A stretch of 64,000 nt of DNA from Comamonas sp. GB3 AK4-5 (GTDB lineage Bacteria; Pseudomonadota; Gammaproteobacteria; Burkholderiales; Burkholderiaceae_C): assembly GCF_041320665.1 (NCBI RefSeq), contig NZ_CP166730.1, positions 3,844,001 through 3,908,000 of the forward strand, written 5' to 3'. The position numbers and the translations under genes are program-made. The notes beneath the pieces were generated by a model. That model was not told where the DNA came from. It ran no database searches and worked only from the letters and a program-made list of their open reading frames with translations. Positions 1 to 8,239 of this stretch are shown here, one piece after another. Position 1 is the first letter of the stretch; every line of letters begins with the position of its first letter.

Positions 1-1359
1 GCCGACGTTGGCGTACTCGCCAATGAGGATGTTGTATTTGCTGTTGTTGAGGATGATGGTCGTCACCGGCAGTTGCTCGCGCGCCTGCGTCCAAAGCGAC
101 TGCAGCGAATACATGGCCGATCCATCGGCCTGCAGATTGATCACGCGGCGCTGCTTTTTCGCCCCCAGTGCAGCGCCTGTGGCCACGGGCATGCCATCCC
201 CGATGGCGCCCCCGGCCAGGTGCAGCCAGTCATGCGCCGGCGCGGCATGCGTGAACTTGTAAAAGCCCCGCCCATAGGAGATGCTTTCATCGGAAATGAT
301 GGCGTTTTCGGGCATCAATGCCGCCAGCGTCTGCGCCAGTCCTTCGGGTGTGGGGGCGCCACGCACGACCTCGGGACGTGGCCCCGGATCGGGCATGCGC
401 ACCTCGGGCGCGCCCAGCGCCTTGACCAATGCCTGCAGCGCTTCGACCGGGTCCTGGTCGGGGCGGGAAAGCGTATGGAAAACCGCATCGCTACGGTGCT
501 GGATAGAGGGCATGCCGGGGTAGCCAAAGAAACCCACGGGAGGCGTGGCGTTCACCAGGATGATCTGGCGAAAGCGCTCCAAGGCCTTGATGGCAGCCTC
601 CATGTTGTAAGGCACCCGCTCCAATTGCATGTTGCCGCGCCCGCGTGCCACATGGGAGGTGACATAGCTGGCCATCACGCTGGCACCGGTGGCCTGCGCG
701 ACCCGCCAGGCCAGCGCCTGCCCCTGGGCCAGCACGGCCGGGCCTGCCAGCAAAATCAGCACATCGGAGTTGTCACGCAGCGTGCGTGCGGCACGCTCCA
801 CCGCCCCGCCATCAATGGCCGGTGGCTGCGGTGCTTGCAGGGGCTGGCCCACCACTCCGCCCTCCTGCCACGACACATCGGCCGGCAGGATCAAGGTGGC
901 GATCTGTCCGGGGTAGGTGCTGGCGGCACGCACCGCCTCCACCGCATCGCGGCCCAGGTCTGGCGTGCTGGTACTGGTGTGCACCCAGGCGGAGACCGTC
1001 TGCGCCATGCCTGCGGTGTCCCCCGTCAAAGGTGCATCGAAAGGACGGTGGTACACCGCTTGATCGCCCACGATGTTCACGATGCCGCTGCGCGCGCGGC
1101 GCGCGTTGTGCAGATTACCCATGCCGTTGGCCAAACCGGGCGCACAGTGCAGCAAGGTGCAGGCGGGCTTGCCTGCCAGGCGGTAATAACCGTCGGCCAT
1201 GCCGGTGACCACGTTCTCCTGCAAACCCAGCACGCACTTCATGCCTGGCACCTGATCGAGTGCGGCCACAAAATGCATTTCACTGGTTCCGGGATTGGCA
1301 AAGCAGGTATCGATGCCTGCTGCCAACAATGTCTGCACCAGGCTCTTGGCTCCGTTCAT
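1..1359 (-). CDS. Thiamine-diphosphate-dependent enzyme, acetolactate synthase-like (3' end cut by window edge)
   Basis: The frame is open from an ATG at 1359 to the left edge, so 453 codons are visible and the C-terminus is missing; the family usually has about 510-550 residues. A good AGGAG lies about 8 bases before the ATG. The N-terminus (MNGAKSLVQTLLAAGIDTCF..NPGTSE) and GLQEN with its conserved glutamate are typical of the pyrimidine-binding domain of acetolactate synthase/benzoylformate decarboxylase-type enzymes. Near the left edge ADGSAMYS followed by LNN matches the TPP/Mg-binding motif, with ADG in place of the usual GDG. It starts 50 bases after the aminotransferase stop, so the two are probably co-transcribed. 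Decarboxylation of the 2-oxo acid made by the aminotransferase is plausible. True acetolactate synthase activity is not shown, and no small subunit is nearby. Confidence 0.85.
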   Translation of the reverse strand, partial: MNGAKSLVQTLLAAGIDTCFANPGTSEMHFVAALDQVPGMKCVLGLQENVVTGMADGYYRLAGKPACTLLHCAPGLANGMGNLHNARRARSGIVNIVGDQAVYHRPFDAPLTGDTAGMAQTVSAWVHTSTSTPDLGRDAVEAVRAASTYPGQIATLILPADVSWQEGGVVGQPLQAPQPPAIDGGAVERAARTLRDNSDVLILLAGPAVLAQGQALAWRVAQATGASVMASYVTSHVARGRGNMQLERVPYNMEAAIKALERFRQIILVNATPPVGFFGYPGMPSIQHRSDAVFHTLSRPDQDPVEALQALVKALGAPEVRMPDPGPRPEVVRGAPTPEGLAQTLAALMPENAIISDESISYGRGFYKFTHAAPAHDWLHLAGGAIGDGMPVATGAALGAKKQRRVINLQADGSAMYSLQSLWTQAREQLPVTTIILNNSKYNILIGEYANVG

Positions 1360-1409
1360 ATCTCTGTCTCCTTGAATCTATTTGTTGTGTTTGGGGCCCA
1401 TTCTGGCAG

Positions 1410-2642
1410 TCAGGCAACAAGCGCCTGCGGGCTTCTCGCGGCCCGCGCAGCGGTCAGCGCCTCCCCCAGTCGCCTGCAGCCTTGCGCCACCTCTTCCAGC
1501 GAGGGCGTGGCAAAGGACAGGCGCAGCGTGAAGCGGTCGACACCATCGGCCTGGAATCCTTCCCCAGGCACAAACATCACACCGCGGGCAATGGCATGCG
1601 TCAGCAACTCGGCCGCGCTGATGTCTCCCGTCAGGCGCGCCCACACAAACATCCCGCCCGAGGGCTCATGAAAGCTGATGGCATCGCCCAGCTCCTGGCG
1701 CAGGCCGTGGGCCAGCGCGCGGCATTTGGCGCCGTAGGCAGCGCAGATATGGCCGAGATGGGTGTTCAGACGCCCGCTGGCCAGATACTCTGCAGCAATG
1801 CCCTGCACCCAGGGCGAGCTGCCCACATCCGCGCTTTGCTTGGCAACGGAGCAGCGCTTCAGGATTTCCACCGGCGCAACCGCCCAGCCCACACGCAATC
1901 CTGGGGCAACAATCTTTGAGAGGCTGGACATGTGCACCACCCAATCCTGCGCACCCGGGACCTGGCTTGCCAGCGCCATCAACGAAGGCACGGCATCGCC
2001 CGAAAAACGCAGACCGCCGTAGGGGTCGTCCTCCACCAAAACGAACTGGTATTGCACCGCCAACTGCAGCAAGCGGATACGTCGCTCCACGGTCAGCGTT
2101 GCGCCCGATGGGTTGCTGAAGTTCGGGATGGTGTAGAGCAGCTTGGGGATTTCCCCCTGCGCGCTCGCACTGGCGAGCATGCGCTCCAGGGCTTGTACAT
2201 CCATGCCCTCGGCAGTCACCGGTACCGCACTCACCTGAGCCTGGTGCGCCTGCACGGCCTGGATGTTGGTGGAGTAGGTGGGTTGCTCGACGAACACGCT
2301 GTCGCCCTTTTCCACCAGAACGCGCAAGACCAGATCGAAGGCCTGCTGGGACCCCGTCGTCACGATGATGTTCTCGGGGGTGGTGTGCACATCTCTCTCA
2401 TGCATCAACTGCACGATCGCTTCCTTCAACCGCGGCGTTCCCTCCGTGGCACCGTACTCCAGGCAAGCCTTGCTGTTGGCAAAAGCGCGCTCGGAAGCAG
2501 CGCCCAGCCCCTCCACATCGAACAGCTGTGGATCCGGATAGCCACCCGCAAAGGAAATCATCCCGGGCTCACTGAGGTGCTTGTAAAGCGCACGTATGGG
2601 AGAGCCTTTGGGATTGAGGTAGACGGAAGAAAATCGATACAT
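1410..2642 (-). CDS. PLP-dependent aminotransferase, class I/II (2-aminoadipate transaminase-like)
   Basis: About 410 residues with fold-type I aminotransferase features: YGATEGTPRLKEAI near the N-terminus, TTGSQQAFDLVLRV, the substrate/cofactor Asn-Pro pair in IPNFSNPSG, VEDDPYGGLRF, and the PLP-lysine motif SSLSKIVAPGLRVGW. The arrangement resembles LysN/2-aminoadipate and MocR-type aminotransferases but there is no DNA-binding domain. The chosen start gives MYRFSSVYLNPKGSP; an in-frame start at 2681 adds 13 residues and neither has a clear Shine-Dalgarno sequence. It would convert an amino acid to a 2-oxo acid in the cytoplasm. The downstream TPP enzyme and divergent LysR gene suggest a small regulated amino-acid conversion pathway. 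The substrate cannot be read from the sequence. Confidence 0.9.
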   Translation of the reverse strand: MYRFSSVYLNPKGSPIRALYKHLSEPGMISFAGGYPDPQLFDVEGLGAASERAFANSKACLEYGATEGTPRLKEAIVQLMHERDVHTTPENIIVTTGSQQAFDLVLRVLVEKGDSVFVEQPTYSTNIQAVQAHQAQVSAVPVTAEGMDVQALERMLASASAQGEIPKLLYTIPNFSNPSGATLTVERRIRLLQLAVQYQFVLVEDDPYGGLRFSGDAVPSLMALASQVPGAQDWVVHMSSLSKIVAPGLRVGWAVAPVEILKRCSVAKQSADVGSSPWVQGIAAEYLASGRLNTHLGHICAAYGAKCRALAHGLRQELGDAISFHEPSGGMFVWARLTGDISAAELLTHAIARGVMFVPGEGFQADGVDRFTLRLSFATPSLEEVAQGCRRLGEALTAARAARSPQALVA

Positions 2643-2853
2643 GACAACTGCGCTGTGCGTAAGGTGGTTTGCTCTCGACATCGGGAAAACCCGTTGTGCT
2701 TAATACGTAGGTCTTTCCAAAAACTCATTCCTTGCCATTCACTTCAAATGCAATGGCTTGGTATTTATCTCTGGTTTTAGGGCATTCTTCCCCTAGCACA
2801 GCAAATGCGTAAAGCAATTTAAAATTACGATGTGATGACTTTTATGAATCAAC

Positions 2854-3783
2854 ATGCTGCGCAACCGCATTCCTCCCATGGCCGCATTGATCGCATTCGA
2901 GGCGGCGGCAAGACATGAAAGCTTCACGCTCGCTGCGCGAGAACTCTTTCTGACCGAGAGCGCCATCTCGCGCCAGATCAACGGCCTCGAATCCAATCTC
3001 AACATCCGCCTGTTCGTGCGTGTCAAGCAGCGGGTGGTGCTGACCAAGGCCGGCCGCCTCTATGGCGAACAGATCAGAGCGTCCCTGCGCGCCATCGAGC
3101 GTGACACGCGCTCCATCTCGGCGCATGGAAGCGGAGAAGGAAGCCTGGAGCTGGCCGTGCTTCCCACCTTCTCGCTGGAGTGGCTGATCCCGCGACTGCC
3201 CAGCTTCTATGCAAAACACCCCCATATCCGCGTGAACATGGGCGTTCGTTCCAACCCGTTTTCCTTCAACGAGGAGCATTTCGAGGCGGCCATCCACCAC
3301 GGCAAGCCAATCTGGCCCTGGGCGACCTCCGAGCTGCTGTTTGGCGAGGAAATGGTCGTGATCGCACGCAAGGATCTCATCGGCGACAGCATCAAAGAGG
3401 CCGCCGACCTGCTCAAATTTCCCTTGCTGTTCTCGACCACCCGCCAGGAGTCATGGCGAAAGTGGTTTGATGCCGCCAAGCTGCCACCAGGCACAGCGCC
3501 CGAACGCAGCGTCGGCTTCGAGCAGCACTCCATGATGATCCGGGCGGCAGAGTCGGGACTCGGCATTGCACTGGTGCCCGAGTTCTTCGTGCCAAAGACG
3601 GCCTGGGACAACGGCGTGGTGCGCGCGCATCCCCTGTCCATCCCGGCAGAGGATTCCTACTACCTCGTCTACCCCAACAATATGCGCCACAGCGCCCCGC
3701 TGGAAGCGTTCCGCCTCTGGATTCTCGAAGAGGCCAAAACATTTGCACAAACGCTTCTACCGCACTCGCACACAGCGGCTTGA
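2854..3783 (+). CDS. LysR-family transcriptional regulator (GcvA-like)
   Basis: 309 residues, normal for the family. Residues 9-68 form the winged helix-turn-helix (AALIAFEAAARHESFTLAAR, then LTESAISRQINGLE); the rest is a periplasmic-binding-protein-like effector domain (LAVLPTFSLEWLIPRL..). The opening resembles GcvA/AmpR-type regulators. It is divergent from the aminotransferase gene across a 170-200-base AT-rich spacer, the usual position of a LysR regulator and its target. It probably controls the aminotransferase/TPP-enzyme pair; the co-inducer is unknown. I saw no convincing T-N11-A box. The start was chosen because it begins right before the conserved helix, although the Shine-Dalgarno sequence is poor. 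Confidence 0.9.
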   Translation: MLRNRIPPMAALIAFEAAARHESFTLAARELFLTESAISRQINGLESNLNIRLFVRVKQRVVLTKAGRLYGEQIRASLRAIERDTRSISAHGSGEGSLELAVLPTFSLEWLIPRLPSFYAKHPHIRVNMGVRSNPFSFNEEHFEAAIHHGKPIWPWATSELLFGEEMVVIARKDLIGDSIKEAADLLKFPLLFSTTRQESWRKWFDAAKLPPGTAPERSVGFEQHSMMIRAAESGLGIALVPEFFVPKTAWDNGVVRAHPLSIPAEDSYYLVYPNNMRHSAPLEAFRLWILEEAKTFAQTLLPHSHTAA

Positions 3784-3813
3784 ACAAAGCAAGAACGCCG
3801 CGCGAGACTTGCG

Positions 3814-5151
3814 CTATCGCGGAATTTCGATGGGTACAAACAAACGCGCCCCACCGCGCTGCACCAGCAGCGCGACAGCGCCATCGGCCTGCCGCACCAG
3901 CTCCGCCATGGCTTCCAGCGTGGCCACCGGCTGACCGTTGAGTGCCAGGATCAAATCGCCCACCATCACGCCGGCACGGGCGGCGGTCACATTGATCTGC
4001 TGGACTAGCAAACCACCTTCGATGCGCAGCAACTGGCGTTCTTTGCCCGTCAGCACCCGCACCCTCAGACCCAGCGGTGCTGCGGGTTCGGGTGCAGCCT
4101 GGGCCATGGGCATGCCCTCCAACCGCTCCACCAGCACCGTCAAGGACAGCGGCACCGCATCGCGCCACAACGACAGCACGGCCGGCTCGTCCGGTGGCAG
4201 ATCGGCAATGCGCTCCAGCGCCTGGGCGGAGTGGGCGATGCGCTCTCCCGCCACCGCCACGATCACATCGCCCGGACGCATGCCTGCACGATCGGCCGCA
4301 CCACGCGGCTGCACATAACTCACCAGAGCCCCCTGGGGTGACGGCAAACGAAACGACGTGGCCAGGGCCTGGCCGACTTCCTGCACAGCAATGCCTATGC
4401 GTCCACGCGTCACCACGCCGCGCTCTTGCAACTGGTGTTTGATGCGCATGGCCACATCAATGGGAATGGCAAACGACAGCCCCTGGTAGCCGCCGCTGCG
4501 GCTGTAGAGGCGGGCATTGATGCCAATCACCTCTCCCCGCAAATTGAACAGCGGCCCCCCGGAATTTCCGGGGTTCACCGCCACATCGGTCTGCAGAAAC
4601 GGCATGTAGTCGGCCCCAGGAAGCACCCGGTTGCGAGCGCTCACAATGCCTGCAGTCACCGAGTTGCTGAAACCAAAGGGCGAGCCAATGGCCAGTGCCC
4701 AGTCCCCCACGGCCGTGGCGTCCGGATCACCGATGCGCACGGCAGGCAGCCCCTGGGCCTCGATCTTGAGCAGGGCAATATCCGATACCGTATCGGAGCC
4801 TACGAGCCGGGCCTTGAACTCGCGCCTATCGGTCAGCCGCACCTGGATATGGCTGCCGCTGGCCACCACATGCGCGTTGGTGAGGATGTATCCGTCATCC
4901 GAGACGATGAAGCCCGAGCCCAGACTGCCCTCCTCCACCCGCGACGACCCCGCAACCGCCGACCTTGCCGGCATATCGGTGGGAGCCACCGAAATATTGA
5001 CCACGGATGGCCCCCAGGTGCGAGCCAATACCGAAAAATCCGACGCATTCCACGACTGAATCGGGGCGCATCCCATGCCGCCGGCCAAGGCCACGGCCAT
5101 GCACAGAACCGCCAGCCATCGATGCAGTGGCAATGGACTGGGCCTGCCCAT
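3814..5151 (-). CDS. HtrA/DegP-type periplasmic serine protease with PDZ domains
   Basis: 445 residues. An N-terminal export signal ends near residue 28; GGMGC is only a weak lipobox. The trypsin-like domain carries the full triad: His94 in TNAHVV, Asp124 in SDIALLK, Ser197 in GNSGGPL. A first PDZ domain (about 240-335) and a second, more divergent one (about 355-440, VGDLILALNGQPV) follow. Such proteases degrade or refold misfolded envelope proteins. Its ATG overlaps the preceding stop by one base (TGATG), so it belongs to the secretion operon upstream and is its last gene. Stress proteases normally have their own promoter, so placement here suggests clearance of stalled adhesin or outer-membrane proteins. 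It could instead serve the cell generally. Confidence 0.92.
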   Translation of the reverse strand: MGRPSPLPLHRWLAVLCMAVALAGGMGCAPIQSWNASDFSVLARTWGPSVVNISVAPTDMPARSAVAGSSRVEEGSLGSGFIVSDDGYILTNAHVVASGSHIQVRLTDRREFKARLVGSDTVSDIALLKIEAQGLPAVRIGDPDATAVGDWALAIGSPFGFSNSVTAGIVSARNRVLPGADYMPFLQTDVAVNPGNSGGPLFNLRGEVIGINARLYSRSGGYQGLSFAIPIDVAMRIKHQLQERGVVTRGRIGIAVQEVGQALATSFRLPSPQGALVSYVQPRGAADRAGMRPGDVIVAVAGERIAHSAQALERIADLPPDEPAVLSLWRDAVPLSLTVLVERLEGMPMAQAAPEPAAPLGLRVRVLTGKERQLLRIEGGLLVQQINVTAARAGVMVGDLILALNGQPVATLEAMAELVRQADGAVALLVQRGGARLFVPIEIPR

Positions 5152-5642
5152 CAGCCCTTGTCCAATAGATGCAATGCCAACTCCATCGCCATGGGCTGGC
5201 GCAAATCGGCCGGCGGGGCTTCACGCAAAGGCTCGGTGCTGAGCAGCTGTCGCAAATCTGCATCGGCTTCCGCCTTGCCCAATGAGTCAAACTCCAGACG
5301 CTCCACCTGGCCTGCGGGCCCCACCCACAGGCGCAGCACCAAGGGCGTCGCCTGCGTCGCAGCGGTCCTGGCACCTGTCGGCACAGCCTGCATGCGTTCC
5401 TGCATCCAGGCATGCAGCCGCAATACGGCCTGATTGCCGGAGTCGGCCAACCTATCTTGAAACTGCTCGCTGACCTGTTGGGCATAGGCCATCCAGTGCG
5501 CTGGAATGGCGGTTGCCGCCTGCGCCGGTGTTTGCGCCAGCGCAGGCGTGGTGGACAAGCTCAGGCCCAGCCCCATGCCACCCAGCACATGGCGCATCAG
5601 CGACCACAGACCCGCCTTGGTGGTCGAGCGTTTTTTTGACAC
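5151..5642 (-). CDS. Small exported protein with TonB_C-like C-terminal domain
   Basis: About 163 residues from a GTG at 5642 preceded by GGGGG at good spacing; an ATG at 5663 is possible but sits beside a strong hairpin. MSKKRSTTKAGLWSLMRHV followed by a hydrophobic run and TTPALAQ is a signal peptide. The last 90 residues (LVLRLWVGPAGQVERLEFDS..LRQLL..PLREAPPADLRQPMAMEL) match the pattern of the TonB-like protein at 10114-10821. There is no transmembrane anchor and no proline-rich linker. It may dock to the same outer-membrane partner or modulate the TonB-like protein. It sits between ybjN-like and htrA-like genes in one operon. No function is established. Confidence 0.75.
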   Translation of the reverse strand: MSKKRSTTKAGLWSLMRHVLGGMGLGLSLSTTPALAQTPAQAATAIPAHWMAYAQQVSEQFQDRLADSGNQAVLRLHAWMQERMQAVPTGARTAATQATPLVLRLWVGPAGQVERLEFDSLGKAEADADLRQLLSTEPLREAPPADLRQPMAMELALHLLDKG

Positions 5643-5663
5643 GGCGAAATCCCCCAAAATCAT

Positions 5664-5696
5664 GCTGCTGCGCCGCCCTGGCAATGGCGCAGCAGC
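5664..5696. other. Intercistronic hairpin
   Basis: Perfect 11-base inverted repeat (GCTGCTGCGCC / GGCGCAGCAGC, loop 11) between the ybjN-like and TonB_C-like genes. There is no T-run on either strand. In the minus-strand transcript it lies just before the ATG at 5663, which argues for the GTG start at 5642. It may affect RNA stability or act as a processing site. Confidence 0.5.
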
Positions 5697-5734
5697 GCTC
5701 CCAAAAAACAGGGCCGAAGCCCTGTCCATCCCCC

Positions 5735-6289
5735 TCAGGCGGCCACCGCTTCAGCGGGCTCTACGGCAGCTGCCGTGGCCTGAGGCTGCTCCAAAGCGCT
5801 GTCCTGCGCAGCGGCAGCAGAAGCTGGTTTGAAGTTACGCAGGTGCTGGAAGAACTGGCCCATCATCTGGCTCCACAGCTGCAGCATCACATCCAGATGC
5901 CCGGGGGTGACGCCACCGGCGACCAGCACATCCATCTCCAGCACCACAAAGTCGCCATGCTGGGCCACACGCGCAAAGCGTTTGCTGCGATGCCAGTCGC
6001 TCACCACACCCTCGGGCAGCGTGCCGCCTTCCACCCGCAACGGGCAGCTCAGGGTCAGGTCCACATATTCACCGGCGCGCAGGGCATTGCCCCACAGCAC
6101 CTGAAAGCCAATGCCCTGGCTGGCACTGTGCAGACGCACCACACCATCGTGCTCTACGGCGGTGACGGCGCAGCCCGAAGCCTTGATGGCTTCGGCCACC
6201 TGCTCGGCATTCATGGAGAAAAGCAGCTCGCCAGGGGTAGCGGCGGGCATGGATTCGGCGGCGTTTTTTGCGGATTGCTTGTTGCTCAT
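5735..6289 (-). CDS. YbjN-like domain protein
   Basis: 184 residues from the ATG at 6289 (an earlier in-frame TTG at 6307 is less likely). The core, about residues 20-145, has YbjN features: FSMNAEQVAEAIKASGC at the start, a central beta-rich part (GIGFQVLWGN..EYVDLTLSCPLRV), and a long helix with LQLWSQMMGQFFQHL. The YbjN fold resembles type III secretion chaperones. The last 35 residues are Ala/Pro/Gln-rich and probably disordered. There is no signal peptide, so it is likely cytoplasmic, unlike its operon partners. A chaperone role for an exported operon product is an inference from fold and position. Confidence 0.8.
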   Translation of the reverse strand: MSNKQSAKNAAESMPAATPGELLFSMNAEQVAEAIKASGCAVTAVEHDGVVRLHSASQGIGFQVLWGNALRAGEYVDLTLSCPLRVEGGTLPEGVVSDWHRSKRFARVAQHGDFVVLEMDVLVAGGVTPGHLDVMLQLWSQMMGQFFQHLRNFKPASAAAAQDSALEQPQATAAAVEPAEAVAA

Positions 6290-6340
6290 ATTCAGGCTCT
6301 GGATCAAAAAATGGGAAGGGAGTAAAGACGCGCCTTGCGC

Positions 6341-7279
6341 TCAGTTGACTTTTTTCAGCAGCGCGTCCAATGCCGCGCTGTCGATGCTGACGCTGGTGGC
6401 CGGCGCCAGCTTGGCCAGATAGGCATTGACCAGTTCCTGCTGCTTCTGCTCGCGCAGGGCCGCCTGCAGACGGGGTTTGACCTCGTCCAGCGTAGCCACC
6501 CGCGCGGGCTGGCTGGCCAGCAACTTGATCACGTGAAAGCCTGATGTCGATTGCACCGGCTCACTCACCTGGTTGGGCTGCAAGGCCGCGACGGTGCTGC
6601 GGATTTCCGGCAGCATCTGCTCCAGCGGCAGATTGCCCACCTCACCACCTTGCGCGGCGCTGCGGGCGTCTTGCGATCGGGCCTTGGCCAGGGCTGCGAA
6701 GTCGCCCTGGCGGGCCTGTCCGGCCAGCTTGACAGCGTCAGCGCGCACGGCTGCAATCGCCGCCGCATCCGCACCAGGAGCGGTCGGCAGATAGATTTGC
6801 GCCACACGGTAAGTGGCCGCCATGTTCAGATTGGGCTTGGCACGTTCATAGGCAGTGCTCACGTCGGCATCGCTGGGAAAGCCCGCAGGCAGTTGCGTCA
6901 CCGACTCCAGATAGCTGCTGCTGACAATGCGGGCCGTGATGTCCTTGATGGCAGCATCGATGCGCGCCTTGACTTCAGGACGATCCGCCCATTTCTTTTG
7001 CTGGGATTCGCGCAGCAGCGCTTCACTGGCCAGGCGCTGGTGCAGCCAGTTCTCAAGGCCTACGCGGTTGCCGTTGACCTGGGTGCGCTCGGCCTCGGGC
7101 ATGCTCTGCAGCAGTCGCTCGACTTCGGCAGGTGCGATGCTGATCGCACCCAATTTGGCAACCGCGCCCGCCGACGCCTGTGCGGAGGGCGAGGCAGCTT
7201 GCACGGCCGCGCTGCCCATCAGTGCTGCCAGCGCCAGGCTCAGGGCACTGCGCATACGGTTGTGACTCAAAACTTTCAT
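6341..7279 (-). CDS. Periplasmic parvulin-type peptidyl-prolyl cis-trans isomerase
   Basis: 312 residues from the ATG at 7279, which has GAGGAAA upstream and a signal peptide (MKVLSHNRMRSALSLALAAL..ASA). An upstream in-frame extension to 7480 was rejected. A SurA/PpiD-like N-terminal helical part (about 40-150) precedes a rotamase domain (about 150-265) with RVAQIYLPT, DFAALAKARSQD, GGEVGNLPLEQMLPEI and GFHVIKLL. It would fold or escort outer-membrane or secreted proteins. It lies in the secretion operon between the coiled-coil and ybjN-like genes, suggesting service to the adhesin, its transporter or the porin. The 208-base gap to the preceding gene holds an open frame beginning MRASGVPMFAPLLLLLPLE; I could not decide whether a short protein is made. 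Confidence 0.9.
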   Translation of the reverse strand: MKVLSHNRMRSALSLALAALMGSAAVQAASPSAQASAGAVAKLGAISIAPAEVERLLQSMPEAERTQVNGNRVGLENWLHQRLASEALLRESQQKKWADRPEVKARIDAAIKDITARIVSSSYLESVTQLPAGFPSDADVSTAYERAKPNLNMAATYRVAQIYLPTAPGADAAAIAAVRADAVKLAGQARQGDFAALAKARSQDARSAAQGGEVGNLPLEQMLPEIRSTVAALQPNQVSEPVQSTSGFHVIKLLASQPARVATLDEVKPRLQAALREQKQQELVNAYLAKLAPATSVSIDSAALDALLKKVN

Positions 7280-7487
7280 GGATTTCCTCTTTGTTGGGGC
7301 ACCGGATACGGCCCCATAGCCGCTGCGCTGCAGATACCGGCGCCTTGCCGCATCGCGCTCCTCGCCGTATTGAGCGCATAGCTGCATGTCATCCCTGTGA
7401 CCCCAGGCCCAAAGGCCTAGCGATTCCAGCGGCAAAAGCAGCAACAGGGGAGCGAACATGGGGACGCCAGATGCACGCATAGCGATC

Positions 7488-8228
7488 TCAGGGCTTGGCT
7501 TCCGGTCCGATATGCAATGTGTCGCCCGTCTCCTGCGCTTGCTGCAGGGTCACGGCCTGGGCATCAAACTTGCCCTGGTACAGGCGGTCGCCATACTGCT
7601 GGGCAATTTGCTCGTACTTCACCCGGCTTTGTGCCGCAAAGGGCTGGCGCGCCGCCAGCAGCGTATTCAGGTCCATCTTTTCATAGGCCTGGAGCACCTC
7701 ATGGCCCAAGGCGTACAGCTGCTGGTTCTTGGCTTCGCACTGGGCGATGGCGGTCTGCTGCAGCTTGGCATCGCTGGCTAGGCGCTGGCGCTCCGCCTCT
7801 GCGGTACGTGCCATTTTCAGCAGCTCGTCGTAGGCCAAGCGGAACTGCTGTACCTGGGCATTGGCCTTGGCTGTGGCCTCCCTGGCCTGCTGCACGTCGC
7901 TATCGTGACGGCCGCGCGCATCACGCTCACGGCTCAGTTGCTGGCGGCTTTGTGCCAACTCGGCCTTCAAGGCCTCGACGTCGGGCGATGGCGCGGCCTT
8001 GGCCGTCCCCGCCACACCGGCTCCACCTGCCGCAGCACCGGACTTGAGCAGGGCCAGCTCGTTGTTGGCCTGTTGCAGCTGGCTGGTCACCGAACGCAGC
8101 TGGGCACGCAGGCGCTCTTCCATGCTTTGCTCCTGGGCATGTGCCGTGGTCAGCCACGTCGCACAGGCCAGTGCCACCAAGGCCATGCAGACATGGGCTT
8201 TCCCCCCCTGGGCTTTAAACAGCTTCAT
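7488..8228 (-). CDS. Exported coiled-coil protein of unknown function
   Basis: 246 residues. ATG at 8228 with GAAGGA six bases before it. The signal peptide ends at about residue 31 (TTAHAQ). Residues 35-165 are Gln/Ala/Glu/Arg-rich heptad-like sequence predicting a long coiled coil (RLRAQLRSVTSQLQQANNEL), with a short Gly/Ala hinge in between. The C-terminal 80 residues are more globular and contain a Cys (QCEAKNQQLYALGHEVLQAY) and VKYEQIAQQYGDRLYQGKFD. It lies 12 bases after the porin gene stop, so the two are coupled. It may be a periplasmic spacer or a partner of the porin. I do not recognise a named family. Confidence 0.75.
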   Translation of the reverse strand: MKLFKAQGGKAHVCMALVALACATWLTTAHAQEQSMEERLRAQLRSVTSQLQQANNELALLKSGAAAGGAGVAGTAKAAPSPDVEALKAELAQSRQQLSRERDARGRHDSDVQQAREATAKANAQVQQFRLAYDELLKMARTAEAERQRLASDAKLQQTAIAQCEAKNQQLYALGHEVLQAYEKMDLNTLLAARQPFAAQSRVKYEQIAQQYGDRLYQGKFDAQAVTLQQAQETGDTLHIGPEAKP

Positions 8229-8239
8229 GTGTTTTCCTT

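Noticed and set aside
73..1671. Long open frame on the plus strand opposite the TPP enzyme
   Set aside because: It is antisense to a gene with clear family motifs and a Shine-Dalgarno sequence; its own product is Arg/His/Gly-rich with no recognisable domain. High GC keeps antisense frames open.
2682..2853. LysR binding site in the aminotransferase/LysR spacer
   Set aside because: Several T-N11-A candidates exist in this AT-rich stretch, but none shows convincing dyad symmetry.
7280..7480. In-frame 67-codon extension of the prolyl isomerase (MRASGVPMFAPLL..)
   Set aside because: The ATG at 7279 has a Shine-Dalgarno sequence and a signal peptide directly after it; the extension would bury that signal. 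A separate short gene there cannot be excluded.
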